Below, piece after piece: positions 38,073 to 46,728 of a stretch of DNA of 64,000 nucleotides. The position numbers were made by a program, and so were the translations under genes. This DNA comes from an uncultured Gilliamella sp. (GTDB lineage Bacteria; Pseudomonadota; Gammaproteobacteria; Enterobacterales; Orbaceae). Within the stretch, counting starts at the first letter, position 1; every line of letters begins with the position of its first letter. The notes beneath the pieces were generated by a model that made no database searches, was not told the origin of the DNA, and saw nothing but the letters and a program-made list of their open reading frames with translations. The stretch is from NCBI GenBank assembly GCA_946482005.1, contig CAMLPV010000006.1:1-64000 (forward strand), in the 5' to 3' direction.

Positions 38073-39602
38073 ATGATAAAATATGGTTTATTGGTTTTAT
38101 CAGTTTTAAGTTGTTTAGGAGCTTCAACTAATGCGATGGCGATCAATGCTAATGTAGAAGAACGTTGTCTCGCTTTAAATAACTTGCATCTAGATAATGC
38201 AAGAGTTGTAAATACCGAAATAATTGTTGATAGCTTTTCACCATCTTCTCAATTATCTGACACCTTAAGAGGTGCTACCACCAAAGAGATTGTTGATTTA
38301 CCACAGTTTTGCCGCGTCGAATTAACAATTCAACCCTCTATTAATGTTGAAATATGGTTGCCTACTAATTGGAATCAACGATTACAATCAATTGGCGGTG
38401 GTGGTTATGCTGGATTTATACCATTTGATAAATTAGCTGAAGCCGTTAAGCATGGTTATGTTGCCGCGTCTACCGATACCGGACATAAAGGTAATTTGAT
38501 GGACGGTAAATTTGTGCTGAAAGATAGAAAATTACAAAACGATTTGCTAACTGATTTTGCTTATCGTAGTGTGCATGAAATGACTGTCAAAACCAAACAA
38601 ATAATAATGTCATATTACGGTCAAGCAGCAAATTACGCATATTGGAATGGTTGTTCAACCGGGGGAAGACAAGGGTTAATGGAAGCACAAAAATATCCTG
38701 ATGATTATGATGGTTTATTCATAGCCGCACCCGCAATCCATTGGGATAAATTTGTACCTGCAGAATTATGGCCGCAAGTGGTCATGCAAGAGGAGTTAGG
38801 TAGACCTTTCGAAGAAGAAAAACTCGAAAAAGTCAGAAAAATGATTATTGAGCTTGCTGATGAAAAAGATGGTATTAATGATGGCTTAGTTAGCGATCCA
38901 ACAACATTATTCGTTAATCAAGAGTTGTTAATTAACGCCGGGCTTGATGATGATGAAATTCGAGCCTTGCAAAAAATTTGGCAAGGCCCAACAGATAGTA
39001 ATGGCAAGTTTTTATGGTTTGGTATTGAGCCGACTGCGCCACTTGATGTATTAGCTAGTAGTAAAGGTCCTTTTCCAATTCCAATTGATTATTTAAAATA
39101 TTGGGTTAAAAAATCGCCGAATTTTGACTGGAGAAGGTTAGGCTACAAAGGTTTTGAGAACTATTTTAATGAATCGGTTGAACTATTTCGCCCAATTATG
39201 GGAACAGATAACCCAGATTTAACCGAATTTAAAAGATTGGGCGGTAAAATGATAATTTGGCATGGTTTGAATGATCGTTTAATAGCGCCCAAAGGAACCA
39301 TTCAATATTATAATAATGTATGGAAAATGATGGGTGGCAACGATTCGGTAGATGATTTTTTAAAACTCTATTTAGCGCCGGGTGTTGACCATTGTAATGG
39401 TGGCGAAGGTCCAGATAAAGTTAATGGCTTTGAGTCAATGGTTGTTTGGGTAGAGAAAAAACAAGCACCGACTAGACTTATCGCGCAAAAAATTGAAGAT
39501 GGTGAAATAACCCTACAACGTCCTCTTTGCCAATATCCACAAAAAACGATATATAAAGGTGAAGGTGATACTAACAATCCTGAAAACTTTATCTGTCAGT
39601 AA
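38073..39602 (+). CDS. tannase/feruloyl-esterase family secreted hydrolase
   Basis: This 509-residue alpha/beta hydrolase of the tannase family has a signal peptide ending near ASTNAMA. The family's CS-D-HC motif is complete: C194-S195 in WNGCSTGGRQG, D401 in HGLNDRLI, and H440-C441 in GVDHCNGG; the two cysteines should form the disulphide that joins Ser and His. Such enzymes split esters of phenolic acids (gallate, ferulate). The cell location is periplasm or outside. It could act on plant polyphenol or cell-wall esters in the diet. GGAATAGGGAA precedes the ATG, and a terminator follows. Confidence 0.88.
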   Translation: MIKYGLLVLSVLSCLGASTNAMAINANVEERCLALNNLHLDNARVVNTEIIVDSFSPSSQLSDTLRGATTKEIVDLPQFCRVELTIQPSINVEIWLPTNWNQRLQSIGGGGYAGFIPFDKLAEAVKHGYVAASTDTGHKGNLMDGKFVLKDRKLQNDLLTDFAYRSVHEMTVKTKQIIMSYYGQAANYAYWNGCSTGGRQGLMEAQKYPDDYDGLFIAAPAIHWDKFVPAELWPQVVMQEELGRPFEEEKLEKVRKMIIELADEKDGINDGLVSDPTTLFVNQELLINAGLDDDEIRALQKIWQGPTDSNGKFLWFGIEPTAPLDVLASSKGPFPIPIDYLKYWVKKSPNFDWRRLGYKGFENYFNESVELFRPIMGTDNPDLTEFKRLGGKMIIWHGLNDRLIAPKGTIQYYNNVWKMMGGNDSVDDFLKLYLAPGVDHCNGGEGPDKVNGFESMVVWVEKKQAPTRLIAQKIEDGEITLQRPLCQYPQKTIYKGEGDTNNPENFICQ

Positions 39603-39610
39603 TTTAATCA

Positions 39611-39645
39611 CTAGCTAGCCAATATTTTGGGTTAGCTAGTTTTTA
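39611..39645 (+). terminator. terminator after the tannase gene
   Basis: CTAGCTAGCC at 39611-39620 pairs with GGTTAGCTAG at 39630-39639 (one mismatch), followed by TTTTT. Confidence 0.75.
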
Positions 39646-39673
39646 ACTTTTTCAAAAAGAGATATTTGCATAA

Positions 39674-40042
39674 TCATAAATTTTGTGTTTTTCTCGCTCG
39701 ACAAATCGCTTCATGATTTTCATCCGCCCACTGTATTAAGGTATTCATTGGTTTAAGGAAAGATAAGCCAAGTTCAGCTAAAGCATACTCTACTCGAGGA
39801 GGAACTTGAGCGTAGACGGTTCGAGTAATATAGCCATCATTTTCAAGCCTTTTTAATGTTCGCGAAAGCATTTGCCGAGATATATCACCGATTTCTTTAT
39901 GTAATGTATTAAATCGCATCACATCATGTTCTAACGATTTTAAAATTAAAAGGCTCCATTGATCACCAATTCTATCGAGAACATCACGAATAGGGCAAGG
40001 ATGATCGTATTTGATCAATTCATTTTTTGCGTTTTTTTTCAT
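39674..40042 (-). CDS. HxlR-family transcriptional regulator
   Basis: This 122-residue winged-helix protein has the family pattern HPCPIRDVLDRIGDQWSLLIL with the conserved C16, FNTLHKEIGDISRQMLSRTLKRLENDGY as the DNA-binding helices, and PPRVEYALAELGLSFL as wing. HxlR proteins often sense electrophiles such as aldehydes, hypochlorite or quinones through the N-terminal cysteine. It is divergent from the SnoaL-like gene, 169 bases away, and probably controls it. Confidence 0.88.
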   Translation of the reverse strand: MKKNAKNELIKYDHPCPIRDVLDRIGDQWSLLILKSLEHDVMRFNTLHKEIGDISRQMLSRTLKRLENDGYITRTVYAQVPPRVEYALAELGLSFLKPMNTLIQWADENHEAICRARKTQNL

Positions 40043-40211
40043 ATTTATTTTTTTCCTAAAAATGTTAAGTCATTTTGGATTGACCTAGTCATATTTATGT
40101 TACTTCTTGTTTTATTTTATTTTTATTGTTACCATTCAAATAGTCTATATTGTAGACTAATTATATGTTATAGCTAGAATTAATTTAAAGTCAAATAGGA
40201 GTGGGACTTAT

Positions 40212-40682
40212 ATGAATGTAATTAAAAAGCGTTTTTTAGTTGGATTTTGTTTGCTAAGTATTACCAGTATTGTTGCTGCAAAAGATTTAACTCCAAGAAA
40301 TTTAACTCAAGAGGAAGAAAACCGCGCACTGGTTATCAATTTTTATGATAACTTTTTTAACAAACACCAAATCGATGTGGCAACTAAAACGCTTGCTGAA
40401 GATTATAAACAACACAATCCATATGTCCCAGATGGTAGATCACCGGCAATTACTTATTTCGAAGGTTTTTTTAAAGAAAATCCTCAATCAAGTGCTAAGA
40501 TAATTCGCTCGTCAGTGGATGGGGATATCGTATGGTTGCATGTCCATTCTAAAGTTAATAATGATGATCTTGGTAAAGCGGTAGTGGATATATTTCGGGT
40601 TAAAGATGGCAAGATTGTAGAGCATTGGGATGTGATCCAAAACGTACCAGAACATGCTGAAAACAGCAATACAATGTTTTGA
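40212..40682 (+). CDS. SnoaL-like (NTF2-fold) secreted protein
   Basis: This 156-residue protein has a signal peptide (LVGFCLLSITSIVAA). The mature part follows the SnoaL-like polyketide-cyclase pattern: YDNFFNKHQID, YKQHNPYVPDGR, VHSKVN, and VDIFRVKDGKIVEHWDVIQ. The fold binds small hydrophobic compounds; many members have unknown reactions. It is divergently paired with the HxlR regulator, suggesting induction by a toxic small molecule. A strong terminator follows. Confidence 0.82.
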   Translation: MNVIKKRFLVGFCLLSITSIVAAKDLTPRNLTQEEENRALVINFYDNFFNKHQIDVATKTLAEDYKQHNPYVPDGRSPAITYFEGFFKENPQSSAKIIRSSVDGDIVWLHVHSKVNNDDLGKAVVDIFRVKDGKIVEHWDVIQNVPEHAENSNTMF

Positions 40683-40703
40683 GGATTGTTTCTATAATTT
40701 ATC

Positions 40704-40726
40704 AGCGCCTTAATGGCGCTTTTTAA
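40704..40726 (+). terminator. terminator after the SnoaL-like gene
   Basis: AGCGCC at 40704-40709 and GGCGCT at 40715-40720 form a compact GC stem, followed by TTTTT. Confidence 0.85.
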
Positions 40727-41010
40727 TTCTTCTTTAATTTTTTCAACTTAAATATTAAGTAAAATTTACTGTTTATTTCTATATTCGATCTCGTTATTTG
40801 CCTTTCACAAAAAAATCGCTGTTTTTTTGTTCTTTTGATAGTGTCTTTTTTGAACTAGATCACAAAAATAAGCGTTTTTACCTTGAAGAATTCAATTTAT
40901 AAATTTTTAGTGGTTTTAATGAATTTTTTATTTATTAATAATAATCATAATGTTAACTTTTTATCTTTTCCCTTCATCTAATTATTTTGACTTCAACTTT
41001 ATGATTACTT

Positions 41011-41026
41011 TGTGACTTGAATCACC
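41011..41026. promoter_or_regulatory. CRP-like site 1 upstream of the PTS operon
   Basis: TGTGA-CTTGAA-TCACC matches the CRP consensus at 9 of 10 half-site positions, in the 512-base gap before the PTS genes. Confidence 0.6.
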
Positions 41027-41041
41027 CGCTGTATCGAACAG

Positions 41042-41057
41042 TGTGATATTCATCACG
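41042..41057. promoter_or_regulatory. CRP-like site 2 upstream of the PTS operon
   Basis: TGTGA-TATTCA-TCACG matches at 9 of 10 half-site positions. Its centre is 31 bases from site 1, about three helical turns, so two CRP dimers could bind on the same DNA face. Confidence 0.6.
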
Positions 41058-41194
41058 AATCAGTAACTTTTCCTTATTTAATATAAAAATTACCAAATAG
41101 CTTAATAAATAAGAAATTTGTAAGAAATTTATATTTTAGTTTTAAGTAAAAAAATAACCCAACGTTATTTAAAAAATCAAAAAGGAGATTAGCA

Positions 41195-41476
41195 ATGTTG
41201 AAAATTCGAACAGTATGTGGAAATGGTATTGGTAGTTCATTAATGGCAGCCAATCACGTTAAGAATATCTGTGCCGCTTTGAATATCAAAGCTGATGTGG
41301 CGTCAATTGATTTTGCTAATGCCGAAGGTGAAAAAGCAGATCTATATGTGACCATTAAAGATTTAGCTAAACAATTTTCTGATCAATCAAAAGTTGCAGT
41401 TATTCGTAGTTATGTCAATAAAAAGCAAATTGAGGAAGACATTAGTGAAAAATTACAACAATTAGCTGAAATTTGA
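41195..41476 (+). CDS. PTS enzyme IIB, ascorbate (UlaB/SgaB) type
   Basis: This 93-residue cytoplasmic phosphocarrier has the phosphorylation-loop cysteine C8 in RTVCGNGIGSSLM, the pattern of the ascorbate-type IIB. It accepts phosphate from a IIA protein and passes it to the sugar during transport by the IIC encoded next. The strong ribosome site AAAGGAG precedes the ATG. It is the first gene of a four-gene sugar operon with two CRP-like sites upstream; no IIA gene accompanies it. Confidence 0.88.
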   Translation: MLKIRTVCGNGIGSSLMAANHVKNICAALNIKADVASIDFANAEGEKADLYVTIKDLAKQFSDQSKVAVIRSYVNKKQIEEDISEKLQQLAEI

Positions 41477-41500
41477 TGTGCTTTCAAAGGAGATATTATT

Positions 41501-42871
41501 ATGCAGTTATTACTTTCATTTTTAACGGAAATTTTTAGTCAACCGGCTTTTTTAATGGGAATTATTGCCTTTGTTGGGTTAGTTTGTTTGCGTTCTCCAT
41601 TAAATAAACTCTTAACAGGTACTTTGAAACCGATTTTAGGTTACCTCATGTTAAGTGCTGGAGCGGGTGTTATTATTAGCAATCTAAATCCATTGGGTAG
41701 CATTATTGAAGCTGGATTTGGTATTCGCGGTGTTATTCCTAATAATGAAGCAATAGTATCGGTAGCACAAAAAGTTTTAGGTGTTGAAACCATGAGTATT
41801 TTGTTGCTTGGTTTTATTATAAATTTAGTTCTTGCTCGGTTTACTAAATATAAATATATCTTTTTAACTGGTCACCATTCATTCTTTCTTGCCTGCTTGT
41901 TTTCAGCAGTTCTACGAGCCGCTACATTTGATGGTTGGGAACTCATTATTATTGGTGGTTTTTTACTAGGTTCATGGTCAGCCATTTCCCCGGCAATCGG
42001 TCAAAATTATACCAAACAAGTGACAGATGACGGTGGGATTGCCATGGGGCACTTTGGTTCCATCGGTTATTATTTATCGGCATTTATTGCTAAAAGAGTC
42101 GGCGATAAAAATAATTCATTTGCTGATACCGAAATTTCTGAAAAATGGGGTTTTTTACGAGATACTACTGTAACAACGGGTATCATAATGGTAATCATAT
42201 ATTTAATTTGTAGCTTAGTTGCTGGTAGTGAATATATGTCTACTATCACCGAACAAAGCCCAATCATCTTTTCGATCCTAAGTGGTTTACAATTCGCGGT
42301 TGGTGTCGCCATTGTTTATAACGGTGTTAGATTAATTCTTGGTGATCTTGTTCCAGCCTTCCAAGGTATTAGTCAAAAACTTATCCCTAATTCAATACCA
42401 GCAGTAGACTGTGCTGTATTTTTTACCTTTAGTCCTACAGCTGTTGTTGTTGGTTTTATTTGTTCATTTATCGGTGGATTAATTGGCATGTTCATTTTAG
42501 GTGGCATGGGTATGGCACTGATTATTCCAGGCATGGTGCCTCATTTCTTCTGTGGCGGTACATCAGGTGTATTTGCTGACAAATTAGGTGGCAAACGTGG
42601 TTGTATTATTGCATCGTTTATTGGTGGAATTTTATTAGCATTCTTACCAGCATTATTATTACCTACATTAGGCGATCTAGGTTTCCAAAATTCAACTTTT
42701 GCTGATTTTGACTTTGCCGTTTGGGGGATCATCATTGGTAAACTATTTAATATTTTCGGTCAAACTGCGATTTATGTTATCTGCTTAATTTTAATCATTG
42801 TTCTTTGTGCGCCATTCTTCTTCAAATCTATCAAAGTTGTTGGTGATTCCAGAAATGTAGACCAAGCATAA
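41501..42871 (+). CDS. PTS enzyme IIC, ascorbate (UlaA/SgaT) type
   Basis: This 456-residue membrane protein with about 11 helices matches the UlaA/SgaT permease family (AGAGVIISNLNPLGSIIEAGFGIRGVIPNNEA split by family residues, FLTGHHSFF, and GGMGMALIIPGMVPHFFCGG). It carries and phosphorylates a sugar or sugar acid. The aldolase and kinase behind it argue for a substrate other than ascorbate, such as a ketose, alditol or acid. It starts 24 bases after the IIB gene. Confidence 0.88.
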   Translation: MQLLLSFLTEIFSQPAFLMGIIAFVGLVCLRSPLNKLLTGTLKPILGYLMLSAGAGVIISNLNPLGSIIEAGFGIRGVIPNNEAIVSVAQKVLGVETMSILLLGFIINLVLARFTKYKYIFLTGHHSFFLACLFSAVLRAATFDGWELIIIGGFLLGSWSAISPAIGQNYTKQVTDDGGIAMGHFGSIGYYLSAFIAKRVGDKNNSFADTEISEKWGFLRDTTVTTGIIMVIIYLICSLVAGSEYMSTITEQSPIIFSILSGLQFAVGVAIVYNGVRLILGDLVPAFQGISQKLIPNSIPAVDCAVFFTFSPTAVVVGFICSFIGGLIGMFILGGMGMALIIPGMVPHFFCGGTSGVFADKLGGKRGCIIASFIGGILLAFLPALLLPTLGDLGFQNSTFADFDFAVWGIIIGKLFNIFGQTAIYVICLILIIVLCAPFFFKSIKVVGDSRNVDQA

Positions 42872-42989
42872 TTTGAAACTTCATGGTCGAGTAATTTAAT
42901 ACTCAACCATGAATTAATAATTATTTGCATGAATGATGAATCTTAGGAAAAACAATTTTTATAGTTAAATGATGAATTAAGGATTAATT

Positions 42990-43949
42990 ATGACAATACT
43001 GACAATTGGATTTGCTTGTTATGATCAGTTTTATTTTACCACGAGTTATCCAAAGGAAAACAGTAAATCATTTGCTTATGATTTTTTTGAAAGTGGTGGT
43101 GGCCCATGTGCCAATGCCGCTTATTTATTGGGGCTATGGGGCGAAGATATTTACCATTTAGGACATTTACATGATGATATATATGGCAACAAAATTGTCT
43201 CTGAATTTAAACAAATAGGCGTGAAAACCGATCAAATTATCTTCTCAGATGAGATGATTACCCCACTTGCGGCTATTACCGTAAATAAAGAAAATGGCTC
43301 TCGAACGATTATTACGCGCAAATTAAATACTCCACCATTAATAACCACTACTGAAAAAATTAAATTAAATCAGTTTATTCAATATTTACAAGAGAATAAG
43401 CGTGATTTGGTTATTCTCATCGATGGGCATGAGCCAGAGTTAAGTGAATATGTCATTAAACAATTACCTAATGTCAAAGTTGTCATGGATGCTGGGTCGC
43501 TACGGGAAAGTAATCTTTATTTAGCCAAATATACGGATTATCTAGTTGCTAGTGAAAATTTTGCACTCGCTTATGCCAACATAGATGAATTTACAAATAA
43601 AAAGTCATTAGAGCTCGCATTGAAAAAATTAACATCAATAGCTAGAGGTTCGGCTTTTATAACATTAGGTGAAAAGGGATGTGCTTATATAGAAGATAAA
43701 AAAGTTAAAGTTATTCCTAGCTTTATATGCCAATCAATTGATACGACAGGTGCTGGCGACATATTCCATGGAGCGTTTGCCTATGGCGTGAGTTACGGTT
43801 GGAACATTGAAAAGATTATTTCATTTGCAAGTTTAACCGCAGCAATTTCGATTGAACGTAAAGGTGTCCGTAAAGCAATGCCTAATTTATCTGAAGTCAA
43901 TAAAACACAACGCCGATTTGAAAGAAATTTAACTGAATATTTTAAATAA
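42990..43949 (+). CDS. PfkB-family sugar kinase
   Basis: This 319-residue ribokinase-fold kinase has an N-terminal GGGPCANAAYLLGLWG substrate region and the C-terminal signature DTTGAGDIFHGAFAYG at 251-266, with catalytic base D257. It should phosphorylate the sugar phosphate or sugar made after PTS import, producing the aldolase substrate. It lies 118 bases after IIC and 33 before the aldolase gene on the same strand. The exact sugar is unknown. Confidence 0.88.
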   Translation: MTILTIGFACYDQFYFTTSYPKENSKSFAYDFFESGGGPCANAAYLLGLWGEDIYHLGHLHDDIYGNKIVSEFKQIGVKTDQIIFSDEMITPLAAITVNKENGSRTIITRKLNTPPLITTTEKIKLNQFIQYLQENKRDLVILIDGHEPELSEYVIKQLPNVKVVMDAGSLRESNLYLAKYTDYLVASENFALAYANIDEFTNKKSLELALKKLTSIARGSAFITLGEKGCAYIEDKKVKVIPSFICQSIDTTGAGDIFHGAFAYGVSYGWNIEKIISFASLTAAISIERKGVRKAMPNLSEVNKTQRRFERNLTEYFK

Positions 43950-43982
43950 CTAATTAATAAATATAGGATTAAGAGGTAGATT

Positions 43983-44843
43983 ATGTTAGTTTCAATGAAA
44001 GACATGCTAAATAATGCTTATCATGAACATTATGCGGTAGGACAATTTAATATCAATAATTTGGAATGGGTAGCTACAGTTTTAAAAACAGCAAAAGAGA
44101 ATCGATCGCCAGCAATTCTTGGTGTATCAGGTGGCACAATTAAGCATATGCTGGGCTTCAATACTATCCATGCTATTGTCAAAAATGCAATGGACTATTT
44201 AGATATTGATGTGCCCATTGCTTTACATTTAGATCATGGTCAAAGTTATGAATCCTGTTTCGCCGCAATTAATGCAGGATTCAGTTCAGTCATGTTTGAT
44301 GGTTCACATTTACCATTTGCAGAAAATCTCGAAATTACCAAACGTATAGTAGATTACGCGCACAAAAGAGGAGTTTCGGTAGAAGCTGAATTAGGGACTA
44401 TAGCCGGAAGTGAAGATGGCATAGTTAATTCTCAAGTCATCTATGCCGACCCACATCAATGTTTAACCATGGTTAAAGAAACGAATGTGGATTGTTTAGC
44501 GGCGGCATTAGGCTCTACTCATGGTCTATATAAAGGAAAAGCTAAATTAGGATTTAATGAAATGCAGCATATTTCTAATTTAATAAATATACCATTAGTA
44601 CTTCATGGCGGAACAGGGATTTGCGACGAAGATATGTTGCATGCAATTTCTCTAGGAACAGCCAAAATTAATGTTAATACTGAAAATATGTATACTTGGT
44701 GCGTTGCTGTAGGAAAATTATTTGCTGAACAAAAAGATCATGATATCAATGATCCTCGTAAGGTCATTAATCATGGATTAAATCCGGTAGCAGAAAAAAT
44801 AACCGAAAGAATGAAATTATTTGGATCAGTTAATCGATATTAA
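43983..44843 (+). CDS. class II ketose-bisphosphate aldolase (GatY/KbaY-like)
   Basis: This 286-residue zinc aldolase splits a ketose-1,6-bisphosphate into dihydroxyacetone phosphate and an aldehyde. The proton donor D84 and zinc ligand H85 lie in LHLDHGQSYE; the other zinc ligands are H180 in GSTHGLYKG and H208 in VLHGGTG. The size and pattern fit the GatY/KbaY tagatose-type branch as much as fructose types. It ends the PTS operon, with a terminator 26 bases later. Its substrate specificity is not readable. Confidence 0.88.
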   Translation: MLVSMKDMLNNAYHEHYAVGQFNINNLEWVATVLKTAKENRSPAILGVSGGTIKHMLGFNTIHAIVKNAMDYLDIDVPIALHLDHGQSYESCFAAINAGFSSVMFDGSHLPFAENLEITKRIVDYAHKRGVSVEAELGTIAGSEDGIVNSQVIYADPHQCLTMVKETNVDCLAAALGSTHGLYKGKAKLGFNEMQHISNLINIPLVLHGGTGICDEDMLHAISLGTAKINVNTENMYTWCVAVGKLFAEQKDHDINDPRKVINHGLNPVAEKITERMKLFGSVNRY

Positions 44844-44868
44844 TTGTTCCTTTTATTTATCGAAAAAT

Positions 44869-44898
44869 AAAGCCATCTATTATGATGGCTTTTTTATT
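44869..44898 (+). terminator. terminator after the PTS operon
   Basis: AAAGCCATC (44869-44877) and GATGGCTTT pair around a TATTAT loop, followed by TTTT. It ends the PTS-kinase-aldolase transcript. Confidence 0.85.
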
Positions 44899-45334
44899 AA
44901 AAATAATATTACAAATTAAAATAAACTTTATATTTTGCTGTTTATTTTTTGTTAAACCAAATATACTTGCCACCCCTCATTAATCGCAATGATAATTACT
45001 GCCTATGATTTTCCCGATTTTGTAGCATCATTAGCTTTGTTGTATTTATATGTCAGAAATTAAAAAATAATTCTGTAATTCAACATTTTTTGACAACCCA
45101 CATATGCAATTCAATGCTTTCTCACAAATATTTTCAATATAAATATCGTCTATAACTAACGCTTGTCAGTTTATGTCTTTAATCAATATAATAAAATAAA
45201 ACTAATGTTAATCAATTAAATATTTAACTGAATTTTTTATCAAGAATTGTTTAATCTATTTTGTTTACTCATACAAAAGATTATAATATATGTTACTTTG
45301 ATAATATGAAATGATATAAAATTAAGATTAGACA
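44899..45334. other. 436-base AT-rich gap
   Basis: It separates the PTS operon from the zinc-ribbon/SPFH operon and must hold the latter's promoter. I see no ORF with a ribosome site, RNA gene or recognisable operator. Confidence 0.4.
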
Positions 45335-46726
45335 ATGACTGTAAATATATTAACCATCAAATGTCCTCAATGTAGTAGCATTAAACATAATTCATTAGGA
45401 AATGATAAATATAAGTGTGAAAGCTGTGGCGCTATTTATTTTATTGATAAAAATGAACAACATATTTATATTCATCAACAAAATCAATCTCAAGAAACAC
45501 TTGAAGTAAACAAAATCACAAATTTCAAAATATTGGGTTTATTGGGTTGTCTAATTCCATTGGTTCTAGTTTTATATTTTTATCTCACTGAAAACAGCAA
45601 CGATATTGATCCGGTTATTGAATCTGATAGTTATCAGTCAACTATTAGTTCATCAGAAATAAATAAGATTAAAAAAGAAGAATGGACACATAAAAATATC
45701 AAAATGTTTGTTGACAATGAAACACCATTTTTAATCATGGAAAGCAAATTACATGTAGAAGATCCAGACCTGTTTGCGCAATCAAAAGATCAATTTTTTA
45801 TTAAGATTTTTGACATCAATGCCAAACAATTTGTTAGTGAATTTAATGTGACTGATGACAATAATAAAAAAATATCTTATGAAATAAAAACTTGGGATCA
45901 AGATGAAATTTTATTACTTATTAATAATCAAAAACTTTATCAGTTGAACAAAAAAAATAAAATATTTCAAGATGTTGAACAGCGCTTTTTCACTAATCAT
46001 ACTGAGTTTTCACAAGGTTTGGCTAAAATAGAGTTCGTTAGACCACAATGGGGTAGCGGTTTGTATGTCTACACCAATAAAGGTAAACATTTTTATTACT
46101 ATCCAATGATTGATAAACTTTATGATGAAGATGCATTTTATAATGCTAGGGATGGTTTTAAATCATTACCAGCAAATGCATCCACACGTATTAGTTATCA
46201 ATTTGATTTAGAAAGTTATGATTATCCGGACGAGAATCATCAATTAATAAAATATGAATATAAATATTTGCCTGGTTTTCCAAGAGAAGAACCAATGTTT
46301 CGTTGGAGAAAAATATATGAGAATCCTTCAAATCAAGCAGTTGTTGTTATATATGAAAACACACCTTTTAAAAAACTGTTAATTCATCCAACGAAAAAAA
46401 ATGATTCGCGAATTATAAAATATGCCGATTTTACCCCTGATCGTCTTTACTTTTTTCCAAAACTACTGACCTTTAATGACGATGCGGTTTTAATTGCTTT
46501 TACCACATCGCCAGTAAAAACAGAAAATTATATTGTCCAATTATTAAATGCAAAAAATACCGATATTATATTTAGTTACAATTTCCCATTTGAGTTTAAG
46601 CAATTAAATGCTGAAATAACTAAAGATCATATTTTATTAATGACAGAGGATCATTTTATTGGACTAAATCATGAAGGAAAACAGGATTTTCTTCTTGATA
46701 TCCAATCGCTAAATAGTAGGGAATAA
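45335..46726 (+). CDS. membrane-anchored zinc-ribbon protein of unknown function
   Basis: This 463-residue protein has three parts: an N-terminal zinc ribbon (C10-P-Q-C13 and C28-E-S-C31-G), one membrane helix (about 68-86), and a large domain of about 360 residues. The large domain has repeating beta-like segments with aromatic and Gly-Asn turns, possibly a propeller, but I recognise no domain. The zinc ribbon should be cytoplasmic. It is followed two bases later by an SPFH-domain gene, and zinc ribbons next to SPFH proteins are known from Bacillus YdjG-YdjI. The function is unknown; a membrane-stress or scaffold role is inferred. Confidence 0.65.
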   Translation: MTVNILTIKCPQCSSIKHNSLGNDKYKCESCGAIYFIDKNEQHIYIHQQNQSQETLEVNKITNFKILGLLGCLIPLVLVLYFYLTENSNDIDPVIESDSYQSTISSSEINKIKKEEWTHKNIKMFVDNETPFLIMESKLHVEDPDLFAQSKDQFFIKIFDINAKQFVSEFNVTDDNNKKISYEIKTWDQDEILLLINNQKLYQLNKKNKIFQDVEQRFFTNHTEFSQGLAKIEFVRPQWGSGLYVYTNKGKHFYYYPMIDKLYDEDAFYNARDGFKSLPANASTRISYQFDLESYDYPDENHQLIKYEYKYLPGFPREEPMFRWRKIYENPSNQAVVVIYENTPFKKLLIHPTKKNDSRIIKYADFTPDRLYFFPKLLTFNDDAVLIAFTTSPVKTENYIVQLLNAKNTDIIFSYNFPFEFKQLNAEITKDHILLMTEDHFIGLNHEGKQDFLLDIQSLNSRE

Positions 46727-46728
46727 TT

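Noticed and set aside
40925-40960. Fur-like AT-rich palindrome before the PTS operon
   Set aside because: Only about two thirds of positions match and the operon has no iron link.
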